The notes: a model not told the origin generated them from the sequence alone. 64,000 bases of DNA from Pseudomonas cuatrocienegasensis (GCF_900110925.1 NZ_FOFP01000001.1:186001-250000); one strand, 5' to 3'. Shown: positions 20,797 through 30,120, counted from the stretch's first letter. Made by a program: numbers and translations.

Positions 20797-21582
20797 ATGC
20801 TTATCGACTCCCATTGCCATCTGGATCGTCTCGATCTGGCTGCCCACGGCGGCTCCCTCGACGCGGCGCTGGCTGCTGCCCGCGGTTGTGGAGTGGGTCA
20901 CTTTCTGTGCATTGGGGTAAGCGCCGACAACGCGGCGACCGTCAAACAGTTGAGCGAGCGTTATGCGGATGTCGATTGCTCGGTCGGGATTCACCCGCTG
21001 GATCTGCAGCCGGGCGCAGAACCTGCGCTGGACTGGCTGCTAAGCGAGCTGGCACATCCGCATGCGGTTGCCATTGGTGAAACTGGCTTGGATTATCACT
21101 ACGAGCCGGAGTCCGCTGAGCTGCAGCAGGCGTCGTTCCGTCTGCACCTTGAGGCGGCCCGCATTACCGGCAAGCCGGTGATCGTGCATACGCGCGAGGC
21201 GCGCGCCGACACACTGACGCTGCTGCGTGAGGCCGACTTGCCGCAAGCGGGCGTGTTGCACTGTTTTACCGAAGATTGGGAGATGGCCAAGGCTGCCCTG
21301 GATCTCGGTTTCTATATTTCGCTTTCCGGCATCGTCACCTTTCGCAATGCCGAGGCTCTGCGTGATGTCGCTCGCCAGGTCCCGACCGATCGGCTGCTGG
21401 TCGAGACCGACTCACCTTATCTGGCGCCCGTGCCCCATCGGGGCAAGCCAAACCTGCCGCAGTATGTTCGCGAAGTTGCCGATTACCTGGCAACGCTGCG
21501 TGGCGTCAGCCCTGAGTGTCTGGCCGAGCAGACCACAGCCAATTTCAAGCGGCTATTTCCGCTTGCCCGCGTAGCCGGTTAG
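20797..21582 (+). CDS. TatD-family metal-dependent hydrolase (YcfH type)
   Basis: 261 residues. The family holds metal-dependent deoxyribonucleases. Metal ligands are visible: DSHCHLD at residues 4-10, GETGLDYHY near 91, VIVHTREA near 128, LHCFTED near 153 and ETDSPYLAP near 203. It is the last gene of the plus-strand block. The hairpin beyond it has its T-tract on the opposite strand, so it is not this gene's terminator. Confidence 0.92.
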   Translation: MLIDSHCHLDRLDLAAHGGSLDAALAAARGCGVGHFLCIGVSADNAATVKQLSERYADVDCSVGIHPLDLQPGAEPALDWLLSELAHPHAVAIGETGLDYHYEPESAELQQASFRLHLEAARITGKPVIVHTREARADTLTLLREADLPQAGVLHCFTEDWEMAKAALDLGFYISLSGIVTFRNAEALRDVARQVPTDRLLVETDSPYLAPVPHRGKPNLPQYVREVADYLATLRGVSPECLAEQTTANFKRLFPLARVAG

Positions 21583-21587
21583 CAGGC

Positions 21588-21705
21588 AAAAAAAACCCGG
21601 ATTCTGGGGGATGAATCCGGGTTAAGACCATTAGGAGTAAATCAAGGTACGCGGTCCACGGTACCTTGCCTGGTGGAGCACTTGGGGGAGATGTTCACAC
21701 CAGTG
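21588..21705 (-). ncRNA. rgsA: Small RNA RgsA
   Basis: The tatD-TetR gap is where P. aeruginosa carries the roughly 120-nt stress sRNA RgsA. On the minus strand there is a classic terminator: AACCCGGATTC / GAATCCGGGTT (21623-21594) followed by eight T (21595-21588). About 118 bases upstream a -10-like CAATACT (21718-21712) gives a start near 21705. Inside, AGGTACCGTGGACCGCGTACCT forms another stem. RgsA is RpoS-dependent in other pseudomonads. The assignment rests on position, size and structure, not on an alignment. Confidence 0.75.
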
Positions 21706-21979
21706 GTTTTGAGTATTGGTCAACTTGGCCGATCGTCCAGTCATCGCCTTGGTGTTTTTAAACGTATTTGGAATACCTGACCCGCTGCTGAGGCCGGGTG
21801 CAGTCGCGATCAGGTGCGAGCTTGGGTTTGGCGGAGGAGGGGGCATTCAGGTTGCGATGCCGGAATGCACGTTAAGTACGCAAAAGTGACTGAAAATGCA
21901 CACATAGTCGATGATCCGTGCAATTTTGCGTTTTTTAGGCATAATATGGCCCTTCGATTTTTGACCGTTTAGTCCCTTT
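21706..21979. promoter_or_regulatory. Upstream region of rgsA and of the TetR gene
   Basis: 274 bases without a supported gene. It must hold the rgsA promoter (minus strand) and that of the TetR gene; an AT-rich CATAATATGG stretch at 21940-21949 is a possible plus-strand -10 region, without a clear -35. Confidence 0.35.
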
Positions 21980-22618
21980 ATGCAGAAAGAACCCCGTAAG
22001 GTCCGTGAGTTTCGCCGGCGCGAGCAGGAGATTCTCGACACTGCGCTGAAACTATTCCTCGATCAGGGGGAAGACAGCGTTACCGTCGAGATGATTGCTG
22101 ATGCCGTGGGTATCGGCAAAGGCACCATCTACAAGCACTTCAAGTCCAAGGCGGAGATCTACCTGCGCCTGATGCTCGACTATGAGCGTGACCTCAATAC
22201 CCTGCTGCATTCGGCCGATGTCGACCGTGACAAGGAAGCCTTGTCGCGGGCCTACTTCGAGTTCCGCATGCGTGACCCGCAGCGCTATCGCCTGTTCGAT
22301 CGCCTGGAAGAGAAGGTGGTCAAGGGTCATCAAGTGCCGGAGATGGTCGAGCAGTTGCACAAGATTCGCGCTTCCAACTTTGAGCGCCTGACTCAACTGA
22401 TCAAAGGCCGCATTGCCGAAGGCAAGCTGGAAGATGTACCGCCGTACTTTCATTACTGTGCAGCCTGGGCGCTGGTGCACGGCGCGGTAGCGCTTTACCA
22501 CTCGCCGTTCTGGAGCAACGTACTGGAGGATCAGGAAGGTTTCTTTCAGTTCCTCATGGATATTGGCGTGCGCATGGGCAACAAGCGCAAGCGCGAAGGC
22601 GACGTACCGCCGAGCTAA
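21980..22618 (+). CDS. TetR-family transcriptional regulator
   Basis: 212 residues. The N-terminal HTH is clear: VTVEMIADAVGIGKGTIYKHFKSKAEIYLRL, residues about 35-65. The rest is an alpha-helical ligand domain of unknown specificity. Its position after rgsA matches the TetR gene at this site in P. aeruginosa. Target genes cannot be read from the sequence. Confidence 0.9.
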   Translation: MQKEPRKVREFRRREQEILDTALKLFLDQGEDSVTVEMIADAVGIGKGTIYKHFKSKAEIYLRLMLDYERDLNTLLHSADVDRDKEALSRAYFEFRMRDPQRYRLFDRLEEKVVKGHQVPEMVEQLHKIRASNFERLTQLIKGRIAEGKLEDVPPYFHYCAAWALVHGAVALYHSPFWSNVLEDQEGFFQFLMDIGVRMGNKRKREGDVPPS

Positions 22619-22702
22619 ACCTATTCATCGGCTGCATAGTCGATGTGCCAAGGCCGGGCGCAACGATATACTCCGGCCCGTTCGCATACCGGAGTCTTCC
22701 CC

Positions 22703-23671
22703 ATGATCGTTGACCGCCAGGGCCGACGCTTTCGCAATCTTCGCGTCAGCCTGACCGCTGCCTGTAACTACGCCTGCACCTACTGCGTGCCGGATGGCAA
22801 GCGCCTGGTTGCGGCGCAGGATGAGTTGTCGGCGGACGCCTTGGTGCGTGGGGTGGCCTATCTGATCGAGGCGGCTGGTATCGAGCGCCTGCGCATTACT
22901 GGCGGTGAGCCTCTGGTCAGCCCCAGGCTGGATGCCTTTGTGCGCGGGATTGGGTCGCTGGGCTTGAAGGACATAGGCCTGACCACCAATGGTCAATTGC
23001 TGGCCCGCAAACTGCCGCTGCTGCTGGATGCCGGCATCAAGCGGCTGAACGTTTCCCTCGATACTCTGGATGCCGAAGCCTTTCGGCGTATCGCCCGGGG
23101 AGGCGATCTGGCCACTGTCCTCGAGGGGCTCGAAGCGGCCCGTGACGCGGGCATGCGCATCAAGCTCAATATGGTGCCGCTGCGCGGACAGAACCTGGAT
23201 CAGGTGCTGCCGATGCTGGCGTACTGCCTGGAGCGTGGGTTCGAGCTGCGCTTTATCGAGTTGATGCGCATGGGGCATCTATCAAAGCCGGGTGCCGGTT
23301 TTGCACAGCAATTCGTTGGCATGCCCGAACTGCTTGAGCTGATCGCCGCGCACTACGACTATGTGCAGGCCGATGCGCCGCTGGATGCTACGGCGTTGCG
23401 CTACGAAATTCCGGGTGCAGGCACCTTTGGCATCATTGCCAACGAGAGCGTACCGTTCTGTCGAACCTGTTCGCGCCTGCGCCTGTCCTCCACTGGCTGG
23501 CTGCATGGCTGCCTGTCGTCGAGTAACCGTCACTATGTCGGTGATCTGCTGGATAAGCCGCGTCACCAGGCTTTGCCAGCCCTGCAGGGGCTGTTGGTCA
23601 AGGCCTTGGCTGACAAGCAGGAGATTGCCTTTGCCGGCGGCGTGACGGTGATGAAGATCATTGGCGGTTAG
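22703..23671 (+). CDS. moaA: GTP 3',8-cyclase MoaA homologue
   Basis: 322 residues from ATG 22703 (MIVDRQGRRFRNLRVSLT); an in-frame start at 22643 is unsupported. MoaA is a radical-SAM enzyme for the first step of molybdenum cofactor synthesis. The SAM cluster motif CNYACTYC is near residue 24. The second 4Fe-4S site is intact near residue 255: CRTC followed after 13 residues by Cys. The protein ends in Gly-Gly, the C-terminal motif required in MoaA. It is not next to other moa genes, so it may be a second copy. Confidence 0.85.
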   Translation: MIVDRQGRRFRNLRVSLTAACNYACTYCVPDGKRLVAAQDELSADALVRGVAYLIEAAGIERLRITGGEPLVSPRLDAFVRGIGSLGLKDIGLTTNGQLLARKLPLLLDAGIKRLNVSLDTLDAEAFRRIARGGDLATVLEGLEAARDAGMRIKLNMVPLRGQNLDQVLPMLAYCLERGFELRFIELMRMGHLSKPGAGFAQQFVGMPELLELIAAHYDYVQADAPLDATALRYEIPGAGTFGIIANESVPFCRTCSRLRLSSTGWLHGCLSSSNRHYVGDLLDKPRHQALPALQGLLVKALADKQEIAFAGGVTVMKIIGG

Positions 23672-23755
23672 CGCTTTTCATCCAGACTGGCTGGCGCAAA
23701 AACTGCATTGAACGACTATTCGCCGGTTTTCCGTCACCGGTCGTGGGAGAGGTTC

Positions 23756-24358
23756 ATGCGCGTCCTGTTGGTTTCCCTGGTACTGCTGGCCCTGAGCGGC
23801 TGCATGAAAGTAAGCGATCTGGCCGATGGTGCCGAGTATCACCTGCGTGATGCCGGTGTGCTCGACCATGGCAGTACCGAGCGCATGGCTTCGCGGCGCC
23901 TGCAGCAGGACTCGTTTATCTATATCGCCCAGGGGCATTTCGCCCCACCTGGTTCAACCTATCCGCGACCGAATGTGGTGGCCGAGGAAGCATTCAAAGG
24001 CTTTGTCGAGTATTTCCCCATGGTGCGTCGGGCGCGGGTGCCTCTGGGGCTGGAAGAGGCCATGAGCGAAGCGCGTGGGGCAGGTGCTCACTATCTTCTG
24101 TATAGCCGTTTCGCTTATGCCGATGACCGTATTGGCACAGTCGAGGAGTGGGAAGACCAGGAGGCAGTGGACCGCCTGGGAACTGACCGAAGTGTGATCC
24201 AATTGATGCTGATCGAGACCAATACCCGCTTTTTGGTAGATACTGCGCGCATCCGTAGTCGGGGTGGCTTTCTGACGTTTTACGATGCCAAGCCCGAGGA
24301 TCTCATCGGTCCGCCCCTGCACAGCTATGCGCGCAGCCTGCTGGGGGTTGGTCGTTAA
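23756..24358 (+). CDS. DUF4823-type lipoprotein
   Basis: 200 residues from ATG 23756, preceded by GGAGAGG. The signal peptide MRVLLVSLVLLALSGC ends in a lipobox with Cys16, so the mature protein is probably attached to the outer membrane. The body resembles DUF4823 proteins of Pseudomonas; function is unknown. The next gene starts 40 bases later. Confidence 0.75.
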   Translation: MRVLLVSLVLLALSGCMKVSDLADGAEYHLRDAGVLDHGSTERMASRRLQQDSFIYIAQGHFAPPGSTYPRPNVVAEEAFKGFVEYFPMVRRARVPLGLEEAMSEARGAGAHYLLYSRFAYADDRIGTVEEWEDQEAVDRLGTDRSVIQLMLIETNTRFLVDTARIRSRGGFLTFYDAKPEDLIGPPLHSYARSLLGVGR

Positions 24359-24398
24359 ACTGGCTGAAAATGACAGGGCATAAGCCGAAGGAGGGTCC

Positions 24399-24968
24399 AT
24401 GAGCAGTACGGGTAAAGCCAGCGATTTGCTGGCGCAGATCCCCAGAAGCGGCAAGGGCTTGCCGCCTGTGCACCTGTGGAATCCACGCTTCTGTGGCCAC
24501 ATCGACATGCGCATTGCTCGCGACGGAACCTGGTATTACCTGGGAACGCCGATTGGGCGCAAGTCGATGGTCAAGCTGTTCTCCAGCATCATGCGCCGCG
24601 ATGGCGATAATTACGTGTTGGTTACGCCGGTGGAAATGGTCGGGATACAGGTCGACGATGCACCCTTTGTCGCGGTTGCCCTGGAGGTGCTCGGCGACGG
24701 TGAGCAACAACTGTTGCGGTTTACCAGCAATGTCGATGAAGTCTTCGACGCTGGAGTTGATCACCCTATGCGCGTCGAGTCGCACCCTGATCGCGATGAG
24801 CCAGCACCCTACATCCGTGTACGCAGTAACCTGGATGCGCTGATCCATCGTAACGTGTTCTATCAACTGGTGGATTTGGCCGTGCCCAAGGTGCTGGAAG
24901 ATGGCCGTCGCTGGCTGGGTGTGTGGAGCGGTGGCGAGTTTTTTCCGATAGGCCCTGAGCCTGACTGA
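24399..24968 (+). CDS. DUF1285 domain protein
   Basis: 189 residues, soluble, preceded by AAGGAGG. DUF1285 features seen are WNPRFCGHIDMRIARDGTWYYLGTPIGR and a C-terminal WLGVWSGGEFFPIG. The family is widespread in proteobacteria and has no established activity. It is followed by a terminator shared with convergent etfQO. Confidence 0.85.
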   Translation: MSSTGKASDLLAQIPRSGKGLPPVHLWNPRFCGHIDMRIARDGTWYYLGTPIGRKSMVKLFSSIMRRDGDNYVLVTPVEMVGIQVDDAPFVAVALEVLGDGEQQLLRFTSNVDEVFDAGVDHPMRVESHPDRDEPAPYIRVRSNLDALIHRNVFYQLVDLAVPKVLEDGRRWLGVWSGGEFFPIGPEPD

Positions 24969-25013
24969 GCGCTCGCTTGCTTAGTGGGTGAGGGTGGCAT
25001 GCCCTTAATAGCG

Positions 25014-25038
25014 AAAAGGCTCCCGAGGGAGCCTTTCT
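25014..25038. terminator. Bidirectional terminator between the DUF1285 gene and etfQO
   Basis: Perfect stem AAAGGCTCCC / GGGAGCCTTT with a two-base loop, seven bases outside the etfQO stop codon. Confidence 0.8.
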
Positions 25039-25044
25039 GTTTCA

Positions 25045-26709
25045 TTACATGTTGGGGTAATTAGGGCCGCCTGTGCCCTCAGGTGCCACCCAGGTGATGT
25101 TCTGGGCGGGGTCCTTGATATCGCAGGTTTTGCAGTGCACGCAGTTCTGCGCGTTGATCTGGAATTTCTTCTCGCCATCTTCCTTGGTGACGATTTCGTA
25201 AACGCCGGCAGGGCAGTAGCGCTGGGCCGGTTCGTCGTACATCGGCAGGTTCTGCTCCAGCGGAATGCTCGGGTCGGTGAGCTTCAGGTGGCAGGGCTGT
25301 TCTTCCTCGTGGTTGGTGTTGGAGAGGAAGACTGAGCTGAGCTTGTCGAAGCTGAGTTTGCCGTCGGGTTTCGGGTAAACGATCTTTTTCGCCTCGGCGG
25401 CCGGCTTAAGGCAGGCATAGTCCGGCTTGGTGTCATGCAGGGTGAAGGGAATCTTGCCGCCGAACAGGTTCTGGTCGACGTAGTTGAATGCGCCGCCCAG
25501 CAGGGTACCGAACTTGTGGATCGCGGCGCCAAAGTTGCGGCTGCGCAGCAGTTCGTCATGCAGCCAGCTGGCCTTGAAACCGTCAACATAACCGGTCAGC
25601 AGGTCGCCACCTTGGCGTCCGGCGAACAGCGCATCAGCCACGGCGTCGGCGGCCAGCATGCCGGACTTCATGGCAGTGTGGCTGCCTTTGATTTTGGCGA
25701 AGTTCAGGGTGCCCAGGTCGCAACCGATCAGTGCGCCGCCATTAAAGATCATTTTCGGCAGCGAATTCAGGCCACCCTTGGCAATGGCACGAGCACCGTA
25801 GGCCACGCGTTTGCCGCCTTCGAGGTACTGAGCGATCACCGGGTGATGCTTGTAGCGCTGGAACTCGTCGAACGGCGACAGGTGCGGATTGCTGTACGAC
25901 AGATCGACGATCAGGCCGACCACCACCTGGTTATTTTCCAGGTGATAAAGGAACGAGCCGCCAGTGTTTTCACTATCCGACAGCGACAGCGGCCAGCCGG
26001 CGGTATGCACAACCAGACCTTGCTCGTGCTTGGCCGGGTCGATGTCCCAGATTTCCTTGATGCCGATGCCGTAATGCTGGGCGTCGGCTTCGGAGTCGAG
26101 GTTGAATGTCTTGATCAACTGTTTGCCGATATGGCCACGGCAGCCTTCGGCGAACAGCGTGTACTTGGCGCGCAACTCCATGCCTGGGGTGTAATAACCC
26201 TCTTTCGGGTTGCCTTCACGGTCGACGCCCAGGTCGCCGGTGAGAATGCCGTAGACCACGCCTTCTTCGTTGATCAGCGCTTCCTGGGCAGCGAAACCTG
26301 GGTAGATTTCTACGCCCAGGTTTTCTGCCTGCTGGGCCAGCCAACGGCACAGGTTGCCCAGGGAAATGATGTAGTTGCCCTGGTTGTGCATGGTCTTGGG
26401 CACGAACAGGTCGGGGATGCGGCTGGCCTTTTCGGCATCCTTGAGCAGGTAGATGTCATCGCGCTTGACCGGCGTATTCAGCGGTGCGCCGAGTTCTTTC
26501 CAGTCCGGGAACAGCTCGTTGAGCGCACGCGGTTCGAACACGGCGCCGGAGAGAATGTGGGCGCCAACTTCCGAGCCTTTTTCGACGACGCAGACGCTGA
26601 TTTCCTGGCCCGCTTCGGCGGCTTTCTGTTTCAGACGGCATGCGGCGGACAACCCGGCGGGGCCGGCACCGACGATGACGACGTCGAACTCCATAAATTC
26701 GCGTTCCAC
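25045..26709 (-). CDS. etfQO: Electron transfer flavoprotein-ubiquinone oxidoreductase
   Basis: 554 residues from GTG 26709, preceded by AGGAGAT. It passes electrons from reduced ETF to ubiquinone at the inner membrane. The FAD motif VVIVGAGPAGLSAACRL lies at residues 9-25. The C-terminal 4Fe-4S domain has CPAGVYE and CVHCKTCDIKDPAQNI with four cysteines. It is divergent from etfBA across a 311-base region with a PsrA-like box, so all three genes are probably induced together during fatty-acid oxidation. It would also accept electrons from AtuD. Confidence 0.96.
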   Translation of the reverse strand: MEREFMEFDVVIVGAGPAGLSAACRLKQKAAEAGQEISVCVVEKGSEVGAHILSGAVFEPRALNELFPDWKELGAPLNTPVKRDDIYLLKDAEKASRIPDLFVPKTMHNQGNYIISLGNLCRWLAQQAENLGVEIYPGFAAQEALINEEGVVYGILTGDLGVDREGNPKEGYYTPGMELRAKYTLFAEGCRGHIGKQLIKTFNLDSEADAQHYGIGIKEIWDIDPAKHEQGLVVHTAGWPLSLSDSENTGGSFLYHLENNQVVVGLIVDLSYSNPHLSPFDEFQRYKHHPVIAQYLEGGKRVAYGARAIAKGGLNSLPKMIFNGGALIGCDLGTLNFAKIKGSHTAMKSGMLAADAVADALFAGRQGGDLLTGYVDGFKASWLHDELLRSRNFGAAIHKFGTLLGGAFNYVDQNLFGGKIPFTLHDTKPDYACLKPAAEAKKIVYPKPDGKLSFDKLSSVFLSNTNHEEEQPCHLKLTDPSIPLEQNLPMYDEPAQRYCPAGVYEIVTKEDGEKKFQINAQNCVHCKTCDIKDPAQNITWVAPEGTGGPNYPNM

Positions 26710-26781
26710 AGGCTATCTCCTACTCAAGGCTTTCTAATTTTATTGGGCGATCAGGCATGTTCGCTCGGCGCTGCGGGCGCA

Positions 26782-26810
26782 TTATATCGAGCGCCTCGGA
26801 ATGGGCCAAT
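26782..26810 (-). promoter_or_regulatory. Sigma-70 promoter of etfQO
   Basis: On the minus strand TTGGCC, a 17-base spacer and TATAAT are seen just inside the etfQO side of the PsrA-like box. Confidence 0.65.
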
Positions 26811-26812
26811 AC

Positions 26813-26826
26813 AAACGTTTGTTTGA
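26813..26826. promoter_or_regulatory. PsrA-type operator between etfQO and etfBA
   Basis: CAAACGTTTGTTTG fits the published PsrA motif (G/C)AAAC-N2-4-GTTTG(G/C) with a four-base spacer; CAAACGTTTG inside it is also a perfect palindrome. PsrA is the long-chain fatty-acid-responsive TetR regulator of pseudomonads. Confidence 0.7.
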
Positions 26827-26850
26827 ATTTCCTGTAGGCCTGCTAGAATC
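26823..26850 (+). promoter_or_regulatory. Candidate promoter of etfBA
   Basis: TTTGAA, a spacer of 16 bases and TAGAAT lie directly downstream of the PsrA-like box, which overlaps the -35 element. The leader would then be roughly 165 bases. Confidence 0.5.
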
Positions 26851-27020
26851 TTACTACATCGCAGATGACCGGCCGGTTCGCTGTATTGACCGGGCTAGGT
26901 CGTGCGGTCAAGATACGGGCGGTTTCGCGCTCGCCGTCTGGGCTGAGTGGACTGGCTTGGCCAGTCTGCATCGCCCGCCCCTGGCGACATTCCTATTCAC
27001 CGGAGAGTAACGAGGAATCC

Positions 27021-27770
27021 ATGAAGGTTCTTGTAGCTGTCAAACGAGTGGTCGACTACAACGTCAAAGTGCGTGTCAAAGCGGACAACAGCGGCGTTGA
27101 TCTTGCCAACGTCAAGATGTCGATGAACCCCTTCTGCGAAATCGCCGTGGAAGAAGCCGTACGCCTGAAAGAGAAGGGCGTGGCATCCGAGATCGTCGTG
27201 GTATCGATCGGCCCAACAACCGCTCAGGAGCAGCTGCGTACCGCGCTCGCACTCGGTGCTGACCGCGCCATCCTGGTTGAGTCTGCCGACGAATTGAATT
27301 CGCTGGCTGTGGCCAAACTGCTCAAGGCTGTGGTCGACAAGGAGCAGCCGCAGTTGGTGATCCTCGGTAAACAGGCGATCGACAGCGACAACAACCAGAC
27401 CGGGCAGATGCTCGCGGCGCTGAGCGGCTACGCCCAGGGCACCTTTGCGTCCAAGGTCGAAGTCGCTGGTGACAAGGTCAATGTGACCCGTGAAATCGAT
27501 GGCGGCCTGCAGACGGTTGCACTGAATCTGCCGGCGATCGTGACCACCGACCTGCGTCTCAACGAGCCGCGTTATGCGTCGTTGCCGAACATCATGAAAG
27601 CCAAGAAAAAGCCGCTGGAGACTCTGTCACCCGCTGATCTGGGCGTGTCCACTGGCTCTACCGTGAAGACCCTGAAAGTTGAAGCGCCTGCTACCCGCAG
27701 CGCCGGCATCAAGGTCAAGTCCGTGGCTGAACTGGTCGAGAAACTGAAGAACGAGGCGAAGGTAATCTAA
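27021..27770 (+). CDS. etfB: Electron transfer flavoprotein beta subunit
   Basis: 249 residues from ATG 27021, preceded by GAGGAA; the open frame upstream to 26865 runs through the promoter region and is excluded. EtfB binds AMP and forms the ETF heterodimer with EtfA. Typical are [19 protein letters not shown] at the start, [16 protein letters not shown], and the C-terminal recognition region ending in [16 protein letters not shown]. etfA starts directly after the stop codon. Confidence 0.96.
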   Translation: MKVLVAVKRVVDYNVKVRVKADNSGVDLANVKMSMNPFCEIAVEEAVRLKEKGVASEIVVVSIGPTTAQEQLRTALALGADRAILVESADELNSLAVAKLLKAVVDKEQPQLVILGKQAIDSDNNQTGQMLAALSGYAQGTFASKVEVAGDKVNVTREIDGGLQTVALNLPAIVTTDLRLNEPRYASLPNIMKAKKKPLETLSPADLGVSTGSTVKTLKVEAPATRSAGIKVKSVAELVEKLKNEAKVI

Positions 27771-28700
27771 ATGACTATCCTGGTTATCGCTGAACACACC
27801 AATACCGCCCTGGCGCCTGCAACGCTGAACACCGTCGCAGCTGCCGCGAAAATCGGCGGCGACATTCACGTTCTGGTTGCTGGTAGCGCGTGTGGCGCAG
27901 CTGCCGAAGCCGCTGGCAAAATTGCTGGCGTGGCCAAAGTACTGGTTGCTGACAACGCTGCCTTCGCATACCAACTGCCGGAAAACGTTGCACCGCTGGT
28001 CGCTGAGCTGGGCAAGGGCTACAGCCACATCCTGGCTGCAGCTACCAGTAACGGTAAAAACATCCTGCCGCGCGTTGCCGCACATCTGGATGTCGATCAG
28101 ATTTCGGAAATCATCGCGGTCGAAAGCGCCGATACCTTCAAGCGCCCGATCTATGCCGGTAATGCAATTGCCACCGTGCAGTCTTCTGCTGCGATAAAAG
28201 TGATCACCGTGCGTGCCACCGGTTTCGATCCGGTTGCTGCCGAAGGCGGCAGTGCTGCCGTTGAGGCCGTTGGCGGTGCAGCTGACGCTGGCAAATCGGC
28301 TTTCGTTGGTGAAGAACTGGCCAAGTCTGATCGACCGGAACTGACCGCTGCGAAGATCGTCGTTTCTGGCGGTCGCGGTATGCAGAACGGCGACAACTTC
28401 AAACATCTGTACGCCCTGGCCGACAAGCTGGGCGCCGCTGTAGGTGCATCGCGCGCCGCAGTCGATGCCGGCTTTGTACCGAACGACATGCAGGTCGGCC
28501 AGACCGGCAAGATCGTTGCGCCGCAACTGTATATCGCGGTCGGCATCTCCGGCGCGATTCAGCACTTGGCCGGCATGAAAGACTCCAAGGTGATCGTCGC
28601 GATCAACAAGGATGAAGAAGCGCCGATCTTCCAGGTGGCTGACTACGGCCTGGTGGCAGACCTGTTTGAGGCCATTCCTGAACTGGAAAAGGCCATCTGA
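27771..28700 (+). CDS. etfA: Electron transfer flavoprotein alpha subunit
   Basis: 309 residues. EtfA carries FAD and accepts electrons from acyl-CoA dehydrogenases. The FAD-binding C-terminal domain shows [37 protein letters not shown] and [17 protein letters not shown]. It ends close to a strong terminator. Confidence 0.96.
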   Translation: MTILVIAEHTNTALAPATLNTVAAAAKIGGDIHVLVAGSACGAAAEAAGKIAGVAKVLVADNAAFAYQLPENVAPLVAELGKGYSHILAAATSNGKNILPRVAAHLDVDQISEIIAVESADTFKRPIYAGNAIATVQSSAAIKVITVRATGFDPVAAEGGSAAVEAVGGAADAGKSAFVGEELAKSDRPELTAAKIVVSGGRGMQNGDNFKHLYALADKLGAAVGASRAAVDAGFVPNDMQVGQTGKIVAPQLYIAVGISGAIQHLAGMKDSKVIVAINKDEEAPIFQVADYGLVADLFEAIPELEKAI

Positions 28701-28718
28701 CGGACGCTATCGCGCGTT

Positions 28719-28752
28719 GAAAAAACCCACTCTTTAGGAGTGGGTTTTTTTT
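28719..28752 (+). terminator. Terminator after etfBA
   Basis: Stem AAAAAACCCACTC / GAGTGGGTTTTTT with a small loop and a run of eight T. Confidence 0.92.
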
Positions 28753-28928
28753 GCCTAGCCCTTTGTGTTGAACTTCAAGCCGCTGAGTGCCTTAAGTGAT
28801 TATGACGGTTTTACCGGTGCTTTTTCTTATCGCTAATTATTCTTTACCGGCGGATGCGCTACGATGAGTTGTGGTGATCTAACGCTGAGGTCATGAGGTG
28901 TCTATTCAACGTCGAGCGAGAGCCGTTA

Positions 28929-29756
28929 ATGCATGAATGTCGTCTGCTGAAAGGTCTGGTACTGCTTGGACTGTTTAGCCTGTCCGGAGTCAGTGTGGCT
29001 GCCGGCAAGTGCGAGCGTCTGGTGGCGACCGGTAACCCGGAATACCCGCCCTATCTTTGGCGTGACCCGCAGAATCCGCAGCATTTGATCGGCGCCAATG
29101 CTGATTTGCTCAAGCATATCGCCAAGGAACTGGGCGTCGCCATTGACGTGATTTACAGCGGGCCCTGGTCGAGAGCGCAGGACGAGGTGCGCACAGGGCG
29201 TGTCGATCTGCTCGCCGGTGCCTTTCTGACCCTGCCGCGCTTGGGCACCATGGATTATGTGCACCCAGCGTTCTATGTCACGCCCAGCGTTGTCTGGGTG
29301 CACAAGGGACGCGAATTTCCCTATTTCGGCTGGAGCGACCTGCATGGACGTACCGGCGATACCCTGGTTGGTAATAGCTTTGGTCAGCAGTTTGATACCT
29401 ACGCCAAGGCCAACCTCACCCTTGAAGGCGTCTCCAGCGTCACGCAGGCATTCCAGAAACTTCTGCTCGAACGAACCGACTATGTACTCTACGAGCAGTA
29501 CCCGGGCCTGGCGTTGGCCGAGGGGCTAGGTATCGAGAATGAGCTGCAGATTCTTCAGCCGCCCGTCTCCAGCGAGGGACTTTACCTGACCTTGTCGCAC
29601 AACTCGGCTTGTAACGATGCCTGGCTGCGCGGACAGCTGGCGAAAAAAATGACAGAATTGTCGGCTGCTGGTTTGCCGGAGCAACTGCTCCAGCAGAATC
29701 TGCTGCGCTGGAAAGAGCAGCAGCCGCCTGCCGCGGCCAGCACACCAACCGAGTAG
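28929..29756 (+). CDS. Periplasmic solute-binding protein (SBP family 3 type), no transport partners
   Basis: 275 residues from ATG 28929; an in-frame ATG at 28893 would add 12 unlikely residues. The signal peptide (LLKGLVLLGLFSLSGVSVAAGK) is cut near residue 26. The body is a bacterial extracellular solute-binding fold, with NPEYPPYLWRDPQ and a central GRVDLLAGAF segment. No permease or ATPase gene is near, so it may be a sensory or accessory protein. Ten bases separate it from the DUF4398 gene, suggesting a three-gene operon. Confidence 0.75.
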   Translation: MHECRLLKGLVLLGLFSLSGVSVAAGKCERLVATGNPEYPPYLWRDPQNPQHLIGANADLLKHIAKELGVAIDVIYSGPWSRAQDEVRTGRVDLLAGAFLTLPRLGTMDYVHPAFYVTPSVVWVHKGREFPYFGWSDLHGRTGDTLVGNSFGQQFDTYAKANLTLEGVSSVTQAFQKLLLERTDYVLYEQYPGLALAEGLGIENELQILQPPVSSEGLYLTLSHNSACNDAWLRGQLAKKMTELSAAGLPEQLLQQNLLRWKEQQPPAAASTPTE

Positions 29757-29766
29757 GAAGTGTTAC

Positions 29767-30120
29767 GTGATCAGGTTTTCATTTTGCGTTGTAGTGGCGC
29801 TTGTGGTGCTCAGCGGATGTGCCAGCGATCCTGCGCCCAGTGAGCAATTGCGTCTTACGGAACAGGCTATTAGCCAGGCCCGGGCGGTGGGAGCAGATGA
29901 ACAGAGTACCGAGTTGAATCTGGCTGATGACAAGTTGGCCCAGGCTCAGGCGGCGATGTTGGATGAGGCTCACAAGGATGCCCGCGTGCTTGCCGAGCAA
30001 GCCGAGCTGGACGCCCGTCTGGCCGAGGCCCGCGTATTGACGGAGAAAAGCCAGGAGCAATTGCTGGAGCTGAATAACCGTATCAATCGCCTGCGTCAGC
30101 AACTGGGGGAGCTGCCATGA
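29767..30120 (+). CDS. DUF4398 lipoprotein
   Basis: 117 residues from GTG 29767. The signal ends in a lipobox VVLSGC with Cys18. The mature part is one long alpha-helical coiled coil rich in Ala, Glu and Gln, typical of DUF4398. The stop overlaps the OmpA-family gene (ATGA), so the two proteins are made together and probably act together in the envelope. Function unknown. Confidence 0.8.
   Translation: MIRFSFCVVVALVVLSGCASDPAPSEQLRLTEQAISQARAVGADEQSTELNLADDKLAQAQAAMLDEAHKDARVLAEQAELDARLAEARVLTEKSQEQLLELNNRINRLRQQLGELP

Noticed and set aside
21594..21623. Hairpin after tatD as a tatD terminator
   Set aside because: The T-tract is on the minus strand; on the plus strand the stem is followed by AAGACC. 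It fits the 3' end of rgsA.
25435..26826. 463-codon plus-strand frame opposite etfQO
   Set aside because: Antisense shadow; no motif, no ribosome site, and it runs through the etfQO promoter.
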